From positions 73,718,001 to 73,782,000 of the forward strand of contig NC_077222.1 in the NCBI RefSeq assembly GCF_024763615.1: a stretch of 64,000 bases of DNA, written 5' to 3'. Shown piece after piece: positions 13,201 to 26,800 of this stretch (positions are counted from its first letter, which is position 1; every line of letters starts with the position of its first letter). The translations under genes and the position numbers were made by a program. The notes beneath the pieces were generated by a model, which saw nothing but the letters and a program-made list of their open reading frames with translations, made no database searches and was not told where the DNA came from. This stretch comes from Phlebotomus papatasi (taxonomy: Eukaryota > Arthropoda > Insecta > Diptera > Psychodidae).

Positions 13201-13415
13201 GGGGAAAGTACTCTCCTTTCGAACGTACATGCCTTTGAATAATGTGAATTTTCTTTTATTTTTGCTAAGAGGTTTACATATTTCTATTAAATATTAGTTG
13301 GCTTATCATCAATTGTTGATAGTTCTGTGATAATTTAGTGTAAATCTCTTACGAAAAACAAAAGAAATCCACATTATTCGAAGGCATGAACGTTCGAAGG
13401 GAGAGTACTTTCCCC
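13201..13415. mobile_element. MITE, GGGGAAAGTACTCTC termini, TA target
   Basis: The ends GGGGAAAGTACTCTCCTTTC and, reversed, GGGGAAAGTACTCTCCCTTC are inverted repeats of about 25 bp. The arms continue (GAACGT, CCTTTGAATAATGTG) to near the centre. Confidence 0.85.
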
Positions 13416-14164
13416 TAATTGCAGAATGCGCTTTCTAAACATTATTAAAAGTGGTTTTGTGGTGAAGAGAAGAGAAGCAGGAAATATAAAGATAATATTT
13501 TGTTTCTTAGGGTGAACTTATAGAAGGCAGTGTTCTTAAAGACCTTAAGGTACTGAGTCTTACCGTTTAGCCTCTCAAGCAGTAGCAGATGAACGGGAAG
13601 CGACAGGACACCATTTTTAACAACACTTTAAAATTTCACAATCGTAAAAAAATCACAATTCGAATACTATGTAGAAACATTGCAGGTACTTCAAGTATCA
13701 AACTTTGCTAATTTTTGGTCAGCCTATTAGCAATATGATCATGATCAGTAAGAATCATTTTTTAGTATAAAAAAATGGATTGTGAAAACTGCTTTCTTTT
13801 GGAGTTCGAGCAGTTAAAAATCGTTATGTGCAAAATATTCCATTTTTTCCAATTAGTTCACAACTTTTTGATTTGATTTATATGTCTCCGGCTCAGCTTT
13901 TAAATAAAGAAAATTTAATAAAATCAAAATTCACAATTTTTCTTTCTCGAACTTTTTGAAAATATCTATCTCACGCTTTTGCACTCAAAATAAATTCAAT
14001 TAAATTGAATTTGTTGTGATGTTTGAAAGAAAAAGATGATTCTGAAAAAATGGGATAGGTCACTCTTGATGCCAAGCAAAATTCGGAAAGCCAAAATTCT
14101 GAGAGAGACGAAATTATACGGAGCACAATATGTAGAATAATTTTCAGAAAAGAATAACAGAAAC

Positions 14165-14450
14165 TTTGCCTTTCAGCGTTTAGGGTTTTGGCCTTCAGGA
14201 CTTTGGCTTTCGGAATTTTAGCTCTCGGTATTTCGACACATGAGGAATTTTGTATTCTTGTGATTTAGGCTTTTCAGGATTCTGGCTCTCGGTATTTTAG
14301 CATTTAAGATTTAGGCTTCCGGGATTTTGGTTTTCGAAATTTTGGCTTTCGGGATTTCGACCCATTCGTGATTTTGCCATTTTGTGATTTTGACTTTTTT
14401 GGGATTCTGGCTTCCAGGATTTAGGCTTTTGGAGTTTTGGCTTTGAGGAT
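14165..14450. repeat. Degenerate minisatellite, GGGATTTTGGCTTTC unit
   Basis: About fifteen imperfect repeats of a 15-20 bp unit of the type GGATTTTGGCTTTCGG. The same unit in reverse orientation forms the array at 27655-27775 in an importin-5 intron. Confidence 0.75.
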
Positions 14451-14762
14451 TTTCACCTGGACCCGGAACATTTGAGAAAGAAAAGGAAAGAAATGATATG
14501 TTTTAGAATTTTCCTGATCCAAAATACATAACGGAATGAATACGTTTCGTTTTAGATTAGCAAACTTTCATGAAATCAAAATTCACATCTCTTTCTTTCT
14601 CAAACATAGTGCACATGTCTGTGCCACTATTTCGCACTTTTCTTCTTTTTTTTAAACACCACACCAAATTAATTAGTGCGAAAGATTAGGATGTGCATTA
14701 CGCAAGACGTCTGAGAAAAAAAGAGGTGATAATTTTAATTTCATGAAATTTTCTTGGTCTAA

Positions 14763-15206
14763 GGGCAGAATCACATTGACAGTAAAATGCTCACCGTCAC
14801 CGTCAAAGCCCTTACCGTATTTCGTTGATTTACGCATTTTAATTGTTATTTTTACTCAAATTCTCAATTACCCTGTTACATTATCTCATACTCGGTAGCA
14901 CTAGGTGAAAATAATACAAGAAAATTGAAGAAATAAAACGAAAATGCAATAAACGGTGAGCAAAAAAACTGTACGAAAAACTGTAGCAAAAAAATCCTAC
15001 AGTTTTTTTGCTTACCGTTTATCGCATTTTCGTTTTATTTATTCAATTTTCTTATACTATTTTTACCTAGTGCTACCGAGTATGAGACAAGGTAATATCG
15101 TAATGGAAAATTTGCGTAAGAATTGCAATGAAAATGCGTAAATCAACGAAATACGGTGAGGGCTTTGACGGTGACGGTGAGCATTTTACTGTCAATGTGA
15201 TTCTGC
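14763..15206. mobile_element. 444-bp foldback (near-perfect palindrome) element
   Basis: The left arm starts GGGCAGAATCACATTGACAG and the right arm ends with its complement. The match continues inward for over 200 bp (TGCTCACCGTCACCGTCAA, TTCGTTGATTTACGCATTTT and on) to a tiny loop near 14987-14995. TCTAA lies outside each end (14758-14762, 15207-15211), consistent with a target duplication. It encodes nothing recognisable. Confidence 0.85.
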
Positions 15207-15363
15207 TCTAAAAGTCGAAATCTAAAGTTTCAGGATTTAAAGGTTCGGATTTAAAGATGTGCCGGAGACATTACCGCTCAAATTTACTAAAATTCTGACC
15301 AAAATGTCGAGGATGTTTTTGACAATCGGTGTTGCAAAGTTGACTCACAACGACCTATAGGGT

Positions 15364-16424
15364 AAAGGCTCATAATTTTGGACAGTCTGCTTATAAGCAT
15401 CAATGTTCCAAGTTTGAAGTGCGATATTTTCAATACTTATTTTTTATTGGTACTCTCTTTTCCGAAGGATTGTTTGGAAACTTGGCAAGGGTTTATTGTC
15501 TTTGTTTTTACTAAAATTAGTCTTAATACGTTTAAAAATGAATTGATATGTAGAGGTGAATTTGACTCTTATTTTGGACAACTTGTTTATTAATTTGGCC
15601 AACTTGGCTGTAAATTCGGACAGCTAATCCGCCTCAATAGGATGCCCATTGTTCTCCATTTCATGAACCAATCTTACCAAGTCTTCTTCCTGTTCATGTA
15701 AGGGAAACGTAGAATGTCACAAGAAGCCCGGAAACTTTCCATATCATTCATTAAAACGAGTTGACTTCGATACTCCTAGTACGTGCGGATTAGCGCATTC
15801 CTTAAGCTTTCCGGGAGCCTTTGAAGGCATTTCTCGCTACATTTCTTTCGTAGAGATGATGCTCCTTTGTTTCTCCAGGCATTTGTCCAACCTAGTCATC
15901 ACAAAAGCTAAAATTTCGCGAAATTTCGTGAGAAAAACACCTGTCCAAAATAAGGAGTATCACCTCACTGGTGAACCTCTTAAAAAATTTCCCATTTTCC
16001 ACACGAAAAATCTAATTCACAAGGCAAATTTCACTTTACGTCAAATGTACAAATCACCACTAACGTGAATCAACACAATATTCAATGAATATTCAATAAT
16101 ATCACTGAAAAACAGCGAGGAAGAATTTTTAGTACTTCACCACAGCTAAATAAGACTGAAGTAAACACGAAGTTCTGTCATATTTCTCGTAAGCAATTGC
16201 TCACCCTGAATTTTCAACAAAGCAATTTCAACTCAAATCATATTCAAAATTTAACGTATTTAGTGTTAAAATCTTCCAAAAAGAACAAATATTTAGATAG
16301 AGTTCATTATTCATCAAATATTTGAATAAAAATCAATAATTTAAATCAATTTATTTTTAGTGTCCAATTTTATCCTCAAAGTGTCCGAATTTAGAAACTG
16401 TCCAAAATTATGAGCTTTTCCCCT
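15364..16424. mobile_element. Pogo/Tigger-like non-autonomous element, copy 1 (1.06 kb)
   Basis: The left end GGGTAAAGGCTCATAATTTT and reversed right end GGGGAAAAGCTCATAATTTT are inverted repeats continuing through GGACAGT; TA lies outside each end. Reading the minus strand at 15882-15625 gives a frame-broken remnant resembling the psq helix-turn-helix of pogo/Tigger transposases (YERNVARNAFKG), then LHEQEEDLVRLVHEMENNG. Stops in both pieces show it is not functional. Very similar copy at 24974-26040. Confidence 0.8.
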
Positions 16425-17157
16425 ACAGACTTTTTCTTTTTCGCAAAATTGTCAACTTGGGAATCACAATTCTCATGAACTTCCAAAGGTTGCCAAAACT
16501 TGGTCTTCTCTTTGGCCCCAAGTTACATGTCCAAATGATTGATTTCAATTTTCACCCTTTTTTCAGATCGCACAAATCGACAAGGCAAATACGTCAAGAA
16601 ATACGTGCATTTATATTTTTCTCATCATCTGCTTCCACGCGAAATTGGACTCGGAAAATGTTTATGCCATTTCTTTGATAAATGTTCTTCACACATTCTT
16701 AAGTTACAAGTTGTTTCCTTTTTCTTTCTTCTTCATCGCTTCAATTTTACATCTTTGCAGTTACAACAAAGCATTAATTTATGTAATTAAAAGATTACTA
16801 TCTTCTTATCTCTCTCGCATTTTTTTTTAAGTTTAATTATATATTTTCTGTTATATATAATTATTTATCCATTTTAGAAGATGAAATATAAACTCAAATA
16901 TTTCTCACAGCATTAGAACAGAAAAGAAGTTGATTTTTTTGAGAAAATAGGCCAATTATGTGAATTTGAAACTTCTTAAGTTATTTCAAAGTTAAATTTA
17001 ACAACTTTAAACTGATTATCAACAATTATAGTGTGATTGAATGTATAGTTGTTTTTATAAATCAAATTTTCTGGAGGGATTTTTTTTCTCTAAAGGATTC
17101 TGTCACCATGGTAAAAGGGAAAAATTTGATGCGTTAAAGCGAAAAATCTTATTTATC

Positions 17158-17163
17158 TTTATT
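17158..17163 (-). terminator. Candidate poly(A) signal for importin-5
   Basis: AATAAA on the minus strand about 360 nt after the stop codon. It is the first canonical hexamer I found. AT-rich DNA gives such hexamers by chance, so support is weak. Confidence 0.3.
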
Positions 17164-17520
17164 AATTCTTTTTTTTCTCTACAGCTAATTCCTAGTGATT
17201 GGAAAATAGTTACATAAGTGTGACTGTTATTTTGAAACATTAAACGTTTTGTATTTTTCATTAAAATCTCTTTTGAATAAAACAGAATCCCCCAACCAGG
17301 TGACTTCTAACACATGACATGTGCCTTCTCCACATGCAATCACTTTTAAAAAATTAATGTGTAAATCAATAAAATATACCTCGTGTTATTTTCTATTTCT
17401 CTGTTTTTTTTTCTTTGCCCTCATGGGTTGAGTAAAACAACGAATAATCCTCATAAATTGAAGGAATAATTAAAAAAAAAAGAACTAATAAAGGGAAATG
17501 AAATAAGAAATTATTGACCT

Positions 17521-17842
17521 TTATGCGGAAGTTGTCGTCATATCCCTGAATGCCTCCTCGAGGGCGTGCTTCTGTTCTGGTGTTAAAACATTGACACATG
17601 CCTGAAAGACCTCGGGATTCTGCTCCAGCTGCTTCACAATGCCCAGTAATCTCGTTGCATCGGGATGTTGCACAGGAATCAAATCACGCACAAACACTTC
17701 TGATATTATTGACAAAATTCGCGGGAGATGTGCATTGTTGGCCCCAAGGATCACTGGATGATTTGCCTGAATCAAATCGCACAGATATCCATACACGTGA
17801 GGGGCCTCATCTTCATCCTCAATCACCGGAAGCCAAGAGAAC
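17521..17842 (-). CDS. IPO5: Importin-5 coding exon 7 and stop (residues 994-1100)
   Basis: The acceptor ctttgcag completes the split Trp codon, then FSWLPVIEDEDEAPHVYGYLCDL follows, ending in MTTTSA and TAA at 17521-17523. The sequence matches the C-terminus of the family (WLSWLP, YLCDLI.NHP). Confidence 0.95.
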
Positions 17843-20800
17843 CTGCAAAGAAAAAATGCATTTTCTCCATCTTACACTTTTCAACAAAAATCCCTAGATA
17901 GCTTAAATTTACATAATATTTAAAGAACTATTTTATTTGCTACATTAAAAACAATTATTTTTAAGTCAATTTGAACCCCCCTTTAAGGACTAGACACTTT
18001 TCACTGACCAGAAATCAACAATCAAAATGAAATCGATAAAGAAAAATTATTAAACGTCTTACAGTGTCGGCCAAAAGTTTCTTGACAAATCCATGTTCTA
18101 GAAACCAGTTGAAAGTTATATAATTTTTTTCTTTGCAAACTAGTTAATTGTAAGGCCCAGCGCACAATAACTTTTGTTTGTAAATATGTTTGAAAATTTC
18201 CTATGAGAGTGAGCGAAATGACTAGATCTATATTTCACTCACTCTCATTGAAATGTCAGAATCATGTTTACAAAACAAAAATTGTGTGTTGGTCATAATG
18301 CCCAGCGCACAATAACTTTTGTTTGTAAACATGTTTTCAAAATGTTCTATAAGTGTGAGCGAGATAACTAGATCTAGATCTAGATCTCACTCACTCTCAT
18401 AGAAATGTCAAAAACATGTTTACAAAACAAAAGCTATTGTGCGCTGAGCATAATGCCCAACGCACAATAACTTTTGTTTAGTAAACATGTTTTTGACATT
18501 TCAATGAGAATGAGTGTGATCTAGATCTAGTCATCTCGCTCATTCACATGGGAAATTTTGGGCCCATTATGGTTCCCCAATTAAATTAATCTTCGTTAAG
18601 GACAAGATGGTTCAAGCCAGCTCGTTTTTCGGATAAACTCCATTAAACAGGGCAGCTTCAATCTTGATAGGTCTTCATCAGACAGCACCGCTTTGCCTAG
18701 CACTCGTCTGATGTTACATAAGCTGGGGTAGTTACAAAGATACACTCAGTCCCGGCATTAATTACATCGGGATTATGCACATACAATTATGCAAGTTTGC
18801 CTACCATTGGGAGCAGGGGCATGACGTTTCCTATGTTTCCCATATGTTTCTAGCGTGCCGAAAAAACTTTGGAGTTTATTCAGTGTTTTCTGTCATTGTG
18901 GAATGAATTAGCCAAAAATACAAATACAAAATAAAAGCCAATTTGATATGGAATAGGCAACCGAAAACCCCAAATTGGCAACATACGTTGTTTGGGAGAT
19001 ATCTTGTGAAATGTGTACACTGAGAAAAATCCGAAAAAGTCAAAATAATATTCCTGAAATGTTAGTTTTACCCTGCAGTATTGATCCTAAAACGTTGTAA
19101 ATATTACCCTTTTTAGGTGTATTGGGGGTTAAAGTTACCCTTCTTTCGTGTTGATTTTGCCCTAAAGAGGTGTAAAATTAACATTAAAAAATGTTGATAT
19201 ATTTTTACACTAAAAAAGTGTTAAAGTTATGGCGAAAAAAAGTTAATCGCAGCCTCTTTTTTTCTCAGTGTACGAAAACAGGGAAAAATTTAGACTAAAA
19301 CTGGTCGCATTTTTCAGAGCTAATGGCACCCCCCTGATTGGGAGTTAATTTATGAATTCATTTTTGAAATACGCCTGAATGTATAGTGGAGACTGGGCAA
19401 AAAGTCACAAAACAGATATTTTATTTTTTTACAAGCAACTCGAGCGCTTCAGAAATTCCTAATTAGCGCAGTTTTATAGGAAATTTACCGCTCTACAACT
19501 TTGTGAAAGTAATATTCCTCTATTTAACAGGATGTAGCTTCCGCCACCCTGCGAAAGTATTAAGAAGTAAGAAAGTCTCTTTTTTGGATCTTCAAATAGA
19601 TTTTCGAAATTTTCAAGATCTACTTCTGTACGGAAAGAATCGCAGCTCTACTATCTGAGAAAATTTGAACTTTTCTACCCTCGATGCCAGATTTCACTAG
19701 ACTCCCAGCACCAAGCAGGACTGCGACAGGTTGCTCAGGAGATCGATTTTGATTAGTTTTGCAGGCTAGTCAATAGCTTAGGACTCGCCTAACCCCTTAA
19801 GAACGATTGGGTCACCGGTGACCCAAAAATGGAATTTTTCCTACGGCCTTCTCAAGCTATGTTTTGGCCTAAAAAGTCAGAAAAGGTGATTTTCTCAGAC
19901 CCTCATTTTTTGACCTTCTCGTCCTTAAAGGGTTAAAGTGAACTTTTGAACCAAATACTGTAATAAAGTTTGGTTGGCGTCCGGATTTTATAATTCTATA
20001 ACTGGATTAAGCATGGATATGTAGTCTGATCACTGTTATACGGTGTACGCAATGTTTTTAAACCATTTTGTTGGACCAAAATCCATTATTGATACATATT
20101 TTGCATATCGGAGTGTATTTTGATTAAATTAGCCATAATTTAAGATGTAAGGGAAAAATACCGGAAGTAATAATGAAAAATGCGTTTATAACGGCCGGAT
20201 GTCATAATTTGCACTCCTATTAACGTAAATAATCCGTAAAATAAAATTTTAGACCATAAAGTTGCGTTTCAGAACAAGGGACAAAATTGTACCAGTGCAT
20301 CCTTTCTTTAAAAGGCCGTAAAAAACATATTAGGGAAAAGTGCCCATGATTTATAAGCTTTATAAGGACTACAGGTCTCAAGGGCCTTATAAAGCTCAAG
20401 TCCTTATAAAACTTGGGACTACGGTCCCAAGCTTTATAAGGATTAAATTTTTCCTATGTTTCTGAATAAATGCGACTCCGCAATGTATTTTAAAAACAAG
20501 ACACTTTCCCCTGGTTTTTAAAATATGGATCAGATGAGTCACATTTAATGAAAAACACACAGGAAAAATTTAGTCATTGTAAAGCTTGAAACCGTGTAAA
20601 GCATGGGCGATTTCCCCTAGTCCTGTTGTCAAAAAAATCTTATCAGGCATATTTTGTAGCTTTATAATAGGGCTTTCCAAGAAAAAAAGTTTGAGGCGAA
20701 ATATAAATTAGATCCTGAGATAATAATTTTTTTTATAGAGAACCGTGAAACATTGATACAATTTTGCCCTGTACTGTATAGCTGGAAGTCGATTTATTTT

Positions 20801-23800
20801 AGTTTTGAAGATAATAAGCGTGTAATAGCGGGCAACCGGGAAAGTTTTTTAATCACCCAAATATTGCTATCCCGGGCTCTTGGACGACTAAATCCACTTC
20901 CTGAGACGCAGAACTCGGAGCCTGATGCTCACCCTTCCGTGGCACTCCCAAGACTATCTCGTTCTTCCTACCAACGTTCTCCACTCGATCCCCTTCTATT
21001 GAGAGGAAATAACTCATGGATTTTAAAAATTATGATCGCTACAATTTTATAGAAGAACTGACTTCTACAATATTCGTGATAGGAAGTGATGAAACACATT
21101 TTGACAAAGTTTGAGCGCGATCGGACGACATGAGATTTTGATATCAGGGAAGAGTTCGCCAAAAAGGGCAAATTCAATGAGTAAATTATTTTGCCCAAAC
21201 TATTATAAACTTAAAAGTCTTAGGAAATGTTCTACTAGTTTGAAACAAAAGTAACTTTCAGTCACCCCTATAATAAGTTCCAATAACATCTCTGTATTCA
21301 CTGAAAGACTTATCAGTTTAAATTAATCATAGAATTTTCTCACAAATTATTTGCTAAGAAAAATTTCAAATGCTGGTCAACCCCAGTTTGAAAATTTTGT
21401 AAATTTTTATACTTTTTCAAATAATGCATGATTTTTGTACTCACCATAAATTGATTATCTCATCTGTATTTGTGAGGGCTGTATTGTTGTATTTGAGAAT
21501 TTTGGTGATTGCAGAGATGGCATTTTCAGTGGAACTGGCATTTTCTGGCTCACGACTACCCGGTGTATTCACCACCTCCACCAAACGTGGAATTATCTGA
21601 GCGCATGCCATAGCAAATTGCTCACCGGCAAACTGACCTATCACGCCACATCCATACGCTGCTGCTTGCCGAACCTCCGGTTTCTTGTCTGTCACATACT
21701 GAATCATAGGTTCCAAGAAGAAGTGTTGATATTCAGCGCACATAGGTCCAGTGAACTCTGCAATACGCAGAAAAAAAGCAACGCATTGTCAACTATATGC
21801 TAGAGAAGATAGAATCAAATTTCACCTTTTGTCATAGTCAATTCTAATGTACACCCACATTTCACGCGAATAATGCCGAAAGGTTAAACAAAATGAGGTT
21901 CTCTATAGTTACAAAGTTCCTTTGAAATTGATGACTATTTACTCATTTTCAGGAGCAGAATTCATCAGTCATCACAAATTACTCTAATTAGTGTACAGTG
22001 TAGGTACAAATGAACTTAATTATCCCACGAGAGATACTTTAGAAAATTACCGAATAATTGTCGTCATATTTTTAGTGCGATATTTCTTGTAGCGTTTTGA
22101 ATTTCATTAGCTAATGTTACATTAAGTACCTAAGGGATTTTAACATTTTCCAACAAAAAAAACAAAACTTATAATATTTGAAAATAAAATTTATAACAAA
22201 ATTAAGTTTTCAACGTTGACTAAAGCCTAGGGTAAATGTCCTAATTCAAAACCATTTTCAGACATTTTAACTTTGACAGGAAGATTCAACACATTAAGTT
22301 CATTTTTTTTCTGAAGAAAATTACATAAATTTGCTCGTTGACTCTTCTAGAATGTTACTGTTTAGTGAAAATTCTTTAGATATAATTTGAAAATTTCTTA
22401 AATACAAGAAAAATACGCGAGTGTAAAATGCTTCTATTGGAAACATATTAATCCAAATGGAGACAAGGGAAAATTTCTAATTGGAAACAAACAGTGTAAC
22501 TGAAACCGCGACGAAAGGCTTCCAAAACCTTGTTGAGTTGCTCTTGAGTGCAGAATTTATTCTTATTCCTGGTCTTTTCTCTTTTCTCATCTAAAACAAT
22601 AAGAAAATCTCTCCAAAAAATCATATTTCCGTGGTTTCCTATTGAAGCATTTGCAGACACTTCAGAAAAACCCTTTTTGTTCACGAAATAGGTAATTATT
22701 TTATTTGAAAACTTCACGTAACTTTAACAATAAAGATTAGCACTTAATTTAACTAAAATTAACCAGAAATATGACATAAATGTTAAACAAAAAGAATAAA
22801 TAACAGTCACTTTATTGTGTTTTTCACTGGAAAACATGGTCGATGAAAAATTCAATGGTGAAAAGGTACACTTTTAATTTTTCTGAGAAATTTACAAATT
22901 AAAATTTTGAAAATAAATGGATTTTCGCTTTATTTGGAGCAAAATTAACTAAATAATGAAACTGAGGCATAGAAAATATATAAATATAGTAATTTAGTAC
23001 TGTATTTGACATGAAAACAGTGACGTTTCCATTTGGAGTAGCGAAAAATTTCCATTTAGAGCAGGTTTTGAATTAGCTTAATTTACCCTATGGCATCTAC
23101 ACACACACCAAAAGGAATTTGCGTCAAAATTTCTTTTTATTTAATTTGACGTTCCTGTTCACAATGATAGGGGAATTTTCTTTAAAAACGCATTTTTTGA
23201 CTAACTCCCTAAGTCTGCAGAAGCCTTTAGGCTTCATGGCTTCAAGGGTGACAAAGCGTTCCAGCTTCGCGAAATATGCGAACTCGAGATTTAGATTCTA
23301 TACAGAAAAAATAGCTTGATATGACACGTATCATTTACCGGTTCACAAACGATTTAAACCGTTTCATAAATTACTCAAAAGATCACCAAAATATGTTAGA
23401 ACTTTTATAAAATATTCTTCTGTAAAATTTTTAAATTTACATTGTCTTAGCGTCGATTTTATCCTTCGGAATGAATTGAAAGTTAAGTTTCATATAAAAT
23501 TTATATAAAATGTCAGACTGCTTCATTGAAATTTAAGCAATAATCCGCATAAAACATCAAAATTTTAATAATGTTTTTCTTTAATTTTTTATATATTTTT
23601 TTAAATTACTACCTGACAAAATGCAAATATTAATTTGAGCATAATAAGGAATAAAAATATAAATTACTGAATTAATAATTAAAATATTAGTTTAATGATT
23701 GAGGTTATTATTTGTTATCAAATAATAACAATCAATCAGTGTTAATTTTAGAATCACGAAAATTGTAAACAATTTTGATATTACCAAAATTGAATTTATA

Positions 23801-26800
23801 GCAAATTTAGCATATTTTATCATTCCTGGATGAATTTTCTATCAATGAACAATTTTAGATGTACTTTGGCTCTTCAATTTGGCGGTTTAATGATTTAAAA
23901 ATAAACGATCATTTATACAATGTGGCGAGAATAAAAATGTTTGGAGCACCAGGAGCTTTCGGAACGAAAAATGGTAATTCCTCAATAATTACCAAAAAAA
24001 AGGTCATAGCCGAGACACGAAGTGTAAAAAAATAGTTATCGCTCAGTTGTCGCTGTCTCGGCTATTTAAACTTACCCCAGCTCTGTGGGCGCTCTCTAGG
24101 TCAGACCATCAGAGCGGTTTCTACATTTATTTTAATTCTTTGGGAAATCTAATTTCTTGGATAAAATTGGATATTTTCTTATGACCCAGAACTGACCTTG
24201 AAGAATTGGATTTCTTTGTCCAATATAATATGTTCTGCGAATATTTTGTAAGTGTGGAATGTCAATAACTCCTTTATACAAATAAACCGGGTGTGTCTAA
24301 GAAAACATGTTTGGCTATTAAATTCAAATAAAATTAATTTGACTCACCAATTAAGTCGTCAAAAATGCACAGTCCCCACTGTCGATCAGACCACGGACGC
24401 GATGGATCGAGCAATTTCACAAAGTGCGGAATCAATTGGCTGAAATAGGGGAGGAAGCCGGCTTTGTAAGTGACGAAGAGGGCGTGCATTACATCAGCGA
24501 GGCGTGAAAGCAAATACATATCGACACTATCTTCCTCAGCCAATTGTTCCTCAACCCCATCATCGTAGTCCTCCTCTTTTCGGGCCTGTGCCCGTTTTTC
24601 TGCCTTCTGGAAGTGTTCCTCCATGAATTTGTTCACCAACTGCAGCACCTGCTCAATTGCATCATTGGAGAGACAATTGGGTCCAAGAGTTTCGACACAC
24701 TTGGAGAAGGAATGCAGCAATTCGGGCACAACTTCAGCTTCGGGCTCTGAATCGATGGCCTTGAGGAGTTCAGGGCAGATATACTGCCACATTCCCTGAA
24801 GGTACTGCGGTCCCTTAATCTTTGCACAATCCAGGAGGTAGGGCAACGATTCAGCTGCAGCTGTGCGAACACCATCATGGAAGTAAAACTTCAACATGGG
24901 CACCATCAAACGAACCACCTGCAATAGACAATATTTAATTTATTAAATTAAAAATAAAATAATTAAAGAATTAGGGTAAGGGCTCATAATTTTGGACAGT
25001 CTGCTTATAAACATCGATGTTCCAAGTTTGAAGTGCGATATTTTCAATACTAATTGGCTTTTTTTGTTACTCTCTTTTCAGAAGGTTTGTTTAGGAACTT
25101 GGCAAGCTGCTTATCGTCTTTGTGTTTACTAAAATTAGTTTTAATACGTTTAAAAATGAATTGATATGTAGAGGTGAATTTGACTCTTATTTTGGACAAC
25201 TTGGTTATTAATTTGGACATCTTGGCTGTAAATTTGGACAGCTAATCCGCCTCAACAGGATGCCCATTGTTCTTCATTTCATGAACGAATTTTCCCAAGT
25301 CCTCTTCCTGTTCATGTAAGGGAAACGTAGAATGTCACAAGAAGCCCGGAAACTTTCCATATCATTCATTAAAGTGAGTTGACTTCGGTACTCCAAGTAC
25401 GTGCGGATTCGCTCATTCCCTGGCCTTTTCGGGAGCCTTTCAAGGCATTTTTCGCTACATTTCTTTCGTAGAGATTATGCTCCTTTGTTTCTCCAGGCAT
25501 TTGTCCAACCTAGTCATCACAAAAGCTAAAACTTCAAGAAATTTCGTGAGAAAAACACCTGTCCAAAATAAGGAGTATCACATCACTGGTAAATGTTTTA
25601 AAAAATTTCCCATTTTTCACGGGAAAAATGTAATCCACAAGGCAAATCTCACTTCAGGTCAAATGTACAAATCACCACTAACGTAAATCAACACAATATT
25701 CAATGAATATTCAATAATATCACTCAAAAAAAAAACGAAGAAACATTGTTAGTACTTCACCAAAGCTAATAAGACTGAAGTAAACATAAAGTTCTGTCAT
25801 ATTTCTCGTAAGCAATTGCTCACGCTGAATTTTCAGCAAAGCACTTTCAACTCAAATCATATTCAAAATTTAACATATTTAGTGTTAAAATCTTCCAAAA
25901 AGAACAAATATTTAGATAGAATTCATTATTCATCAAATATTTGAATAAAAATCAATCATTTTAATCAATTTATTTTTAGTGTCCAATTTTATCCTCAAAG
26001 TGTCCAAAATAAGAAACTGGACAAAATTATGAGCCTTTCCCCTATATATGCCCTACAACATTCTAATGAAAACTCCCAGGTTACAGCTTTCTATCTTTAA
26101 AATTGTACGAGAAAATATAAATTTAATTTTCGGGCGTCTAACTAAATTTAAAAAAAGTAAATATTTTTTTTTAATTACCTCTTCAGCATAATCGGCAAAG
26201 TCTTCCTTCAATTCTCGTGCATAGCACACGAGCATCTCACAAGCTGACGCTTTATCTTCCAATCCAGCCGTACGAATACCAAAGTTATGTTGCTCTCCCA
26301 AATTGACAAATTGCCAATCTGCATCACTTTCAATATCCTGAATTTCTTCATTGTCCAGAAGAGCAACTTCTGGCTTGATGGATGCCGTTCGCATTACCGG
26401 GCCCATTACCAGCGGCAAATACTGAGCAAATTGCTTGCCCAGGATCTTACAGATCCTCGCCCAGGCCGAAATCAAATAAGCCGTCTGTGGATCATCATCG
26501 GGCAGCTCATTTTCGGTATGCGTCTTAAGTAGCATATCCATAATGTCACTGGCATCGGGTACAAATTTCTCCGGACCAACAGCCAGTCCAATTAGGCTTA
26601 CACATTCAATTGTCTTCCCACGCAGCATCTTCATATCGTCTGTCTTGCCATTCTGAATGATATACTTGAGACATGGCACAAGGCGATCGTAGTATGTTAT
26701 GAATTCTTTCCCAGCCGTATCAGCCACAGAGGCAATTGTTGTTACTACCTGTTATCGCAGAATGCATTTGTTTTACAAATTAATACATATACATAAATGT

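Larger units (their letters stand above)
1..17157. other. Gene-poor intergenic region downstream of importin-5
   Basis: No supported coding exon. Open frames here are short, AT-rich and lack splice context. The content is mostly MITEs, a SINE, a foldback element and old dispersed repeats listed separately. Two less AT-rich blocks (7200-7400 and 9720-10180) stand out and may be regulatory or non-coding exons. Confidence 0.6.
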
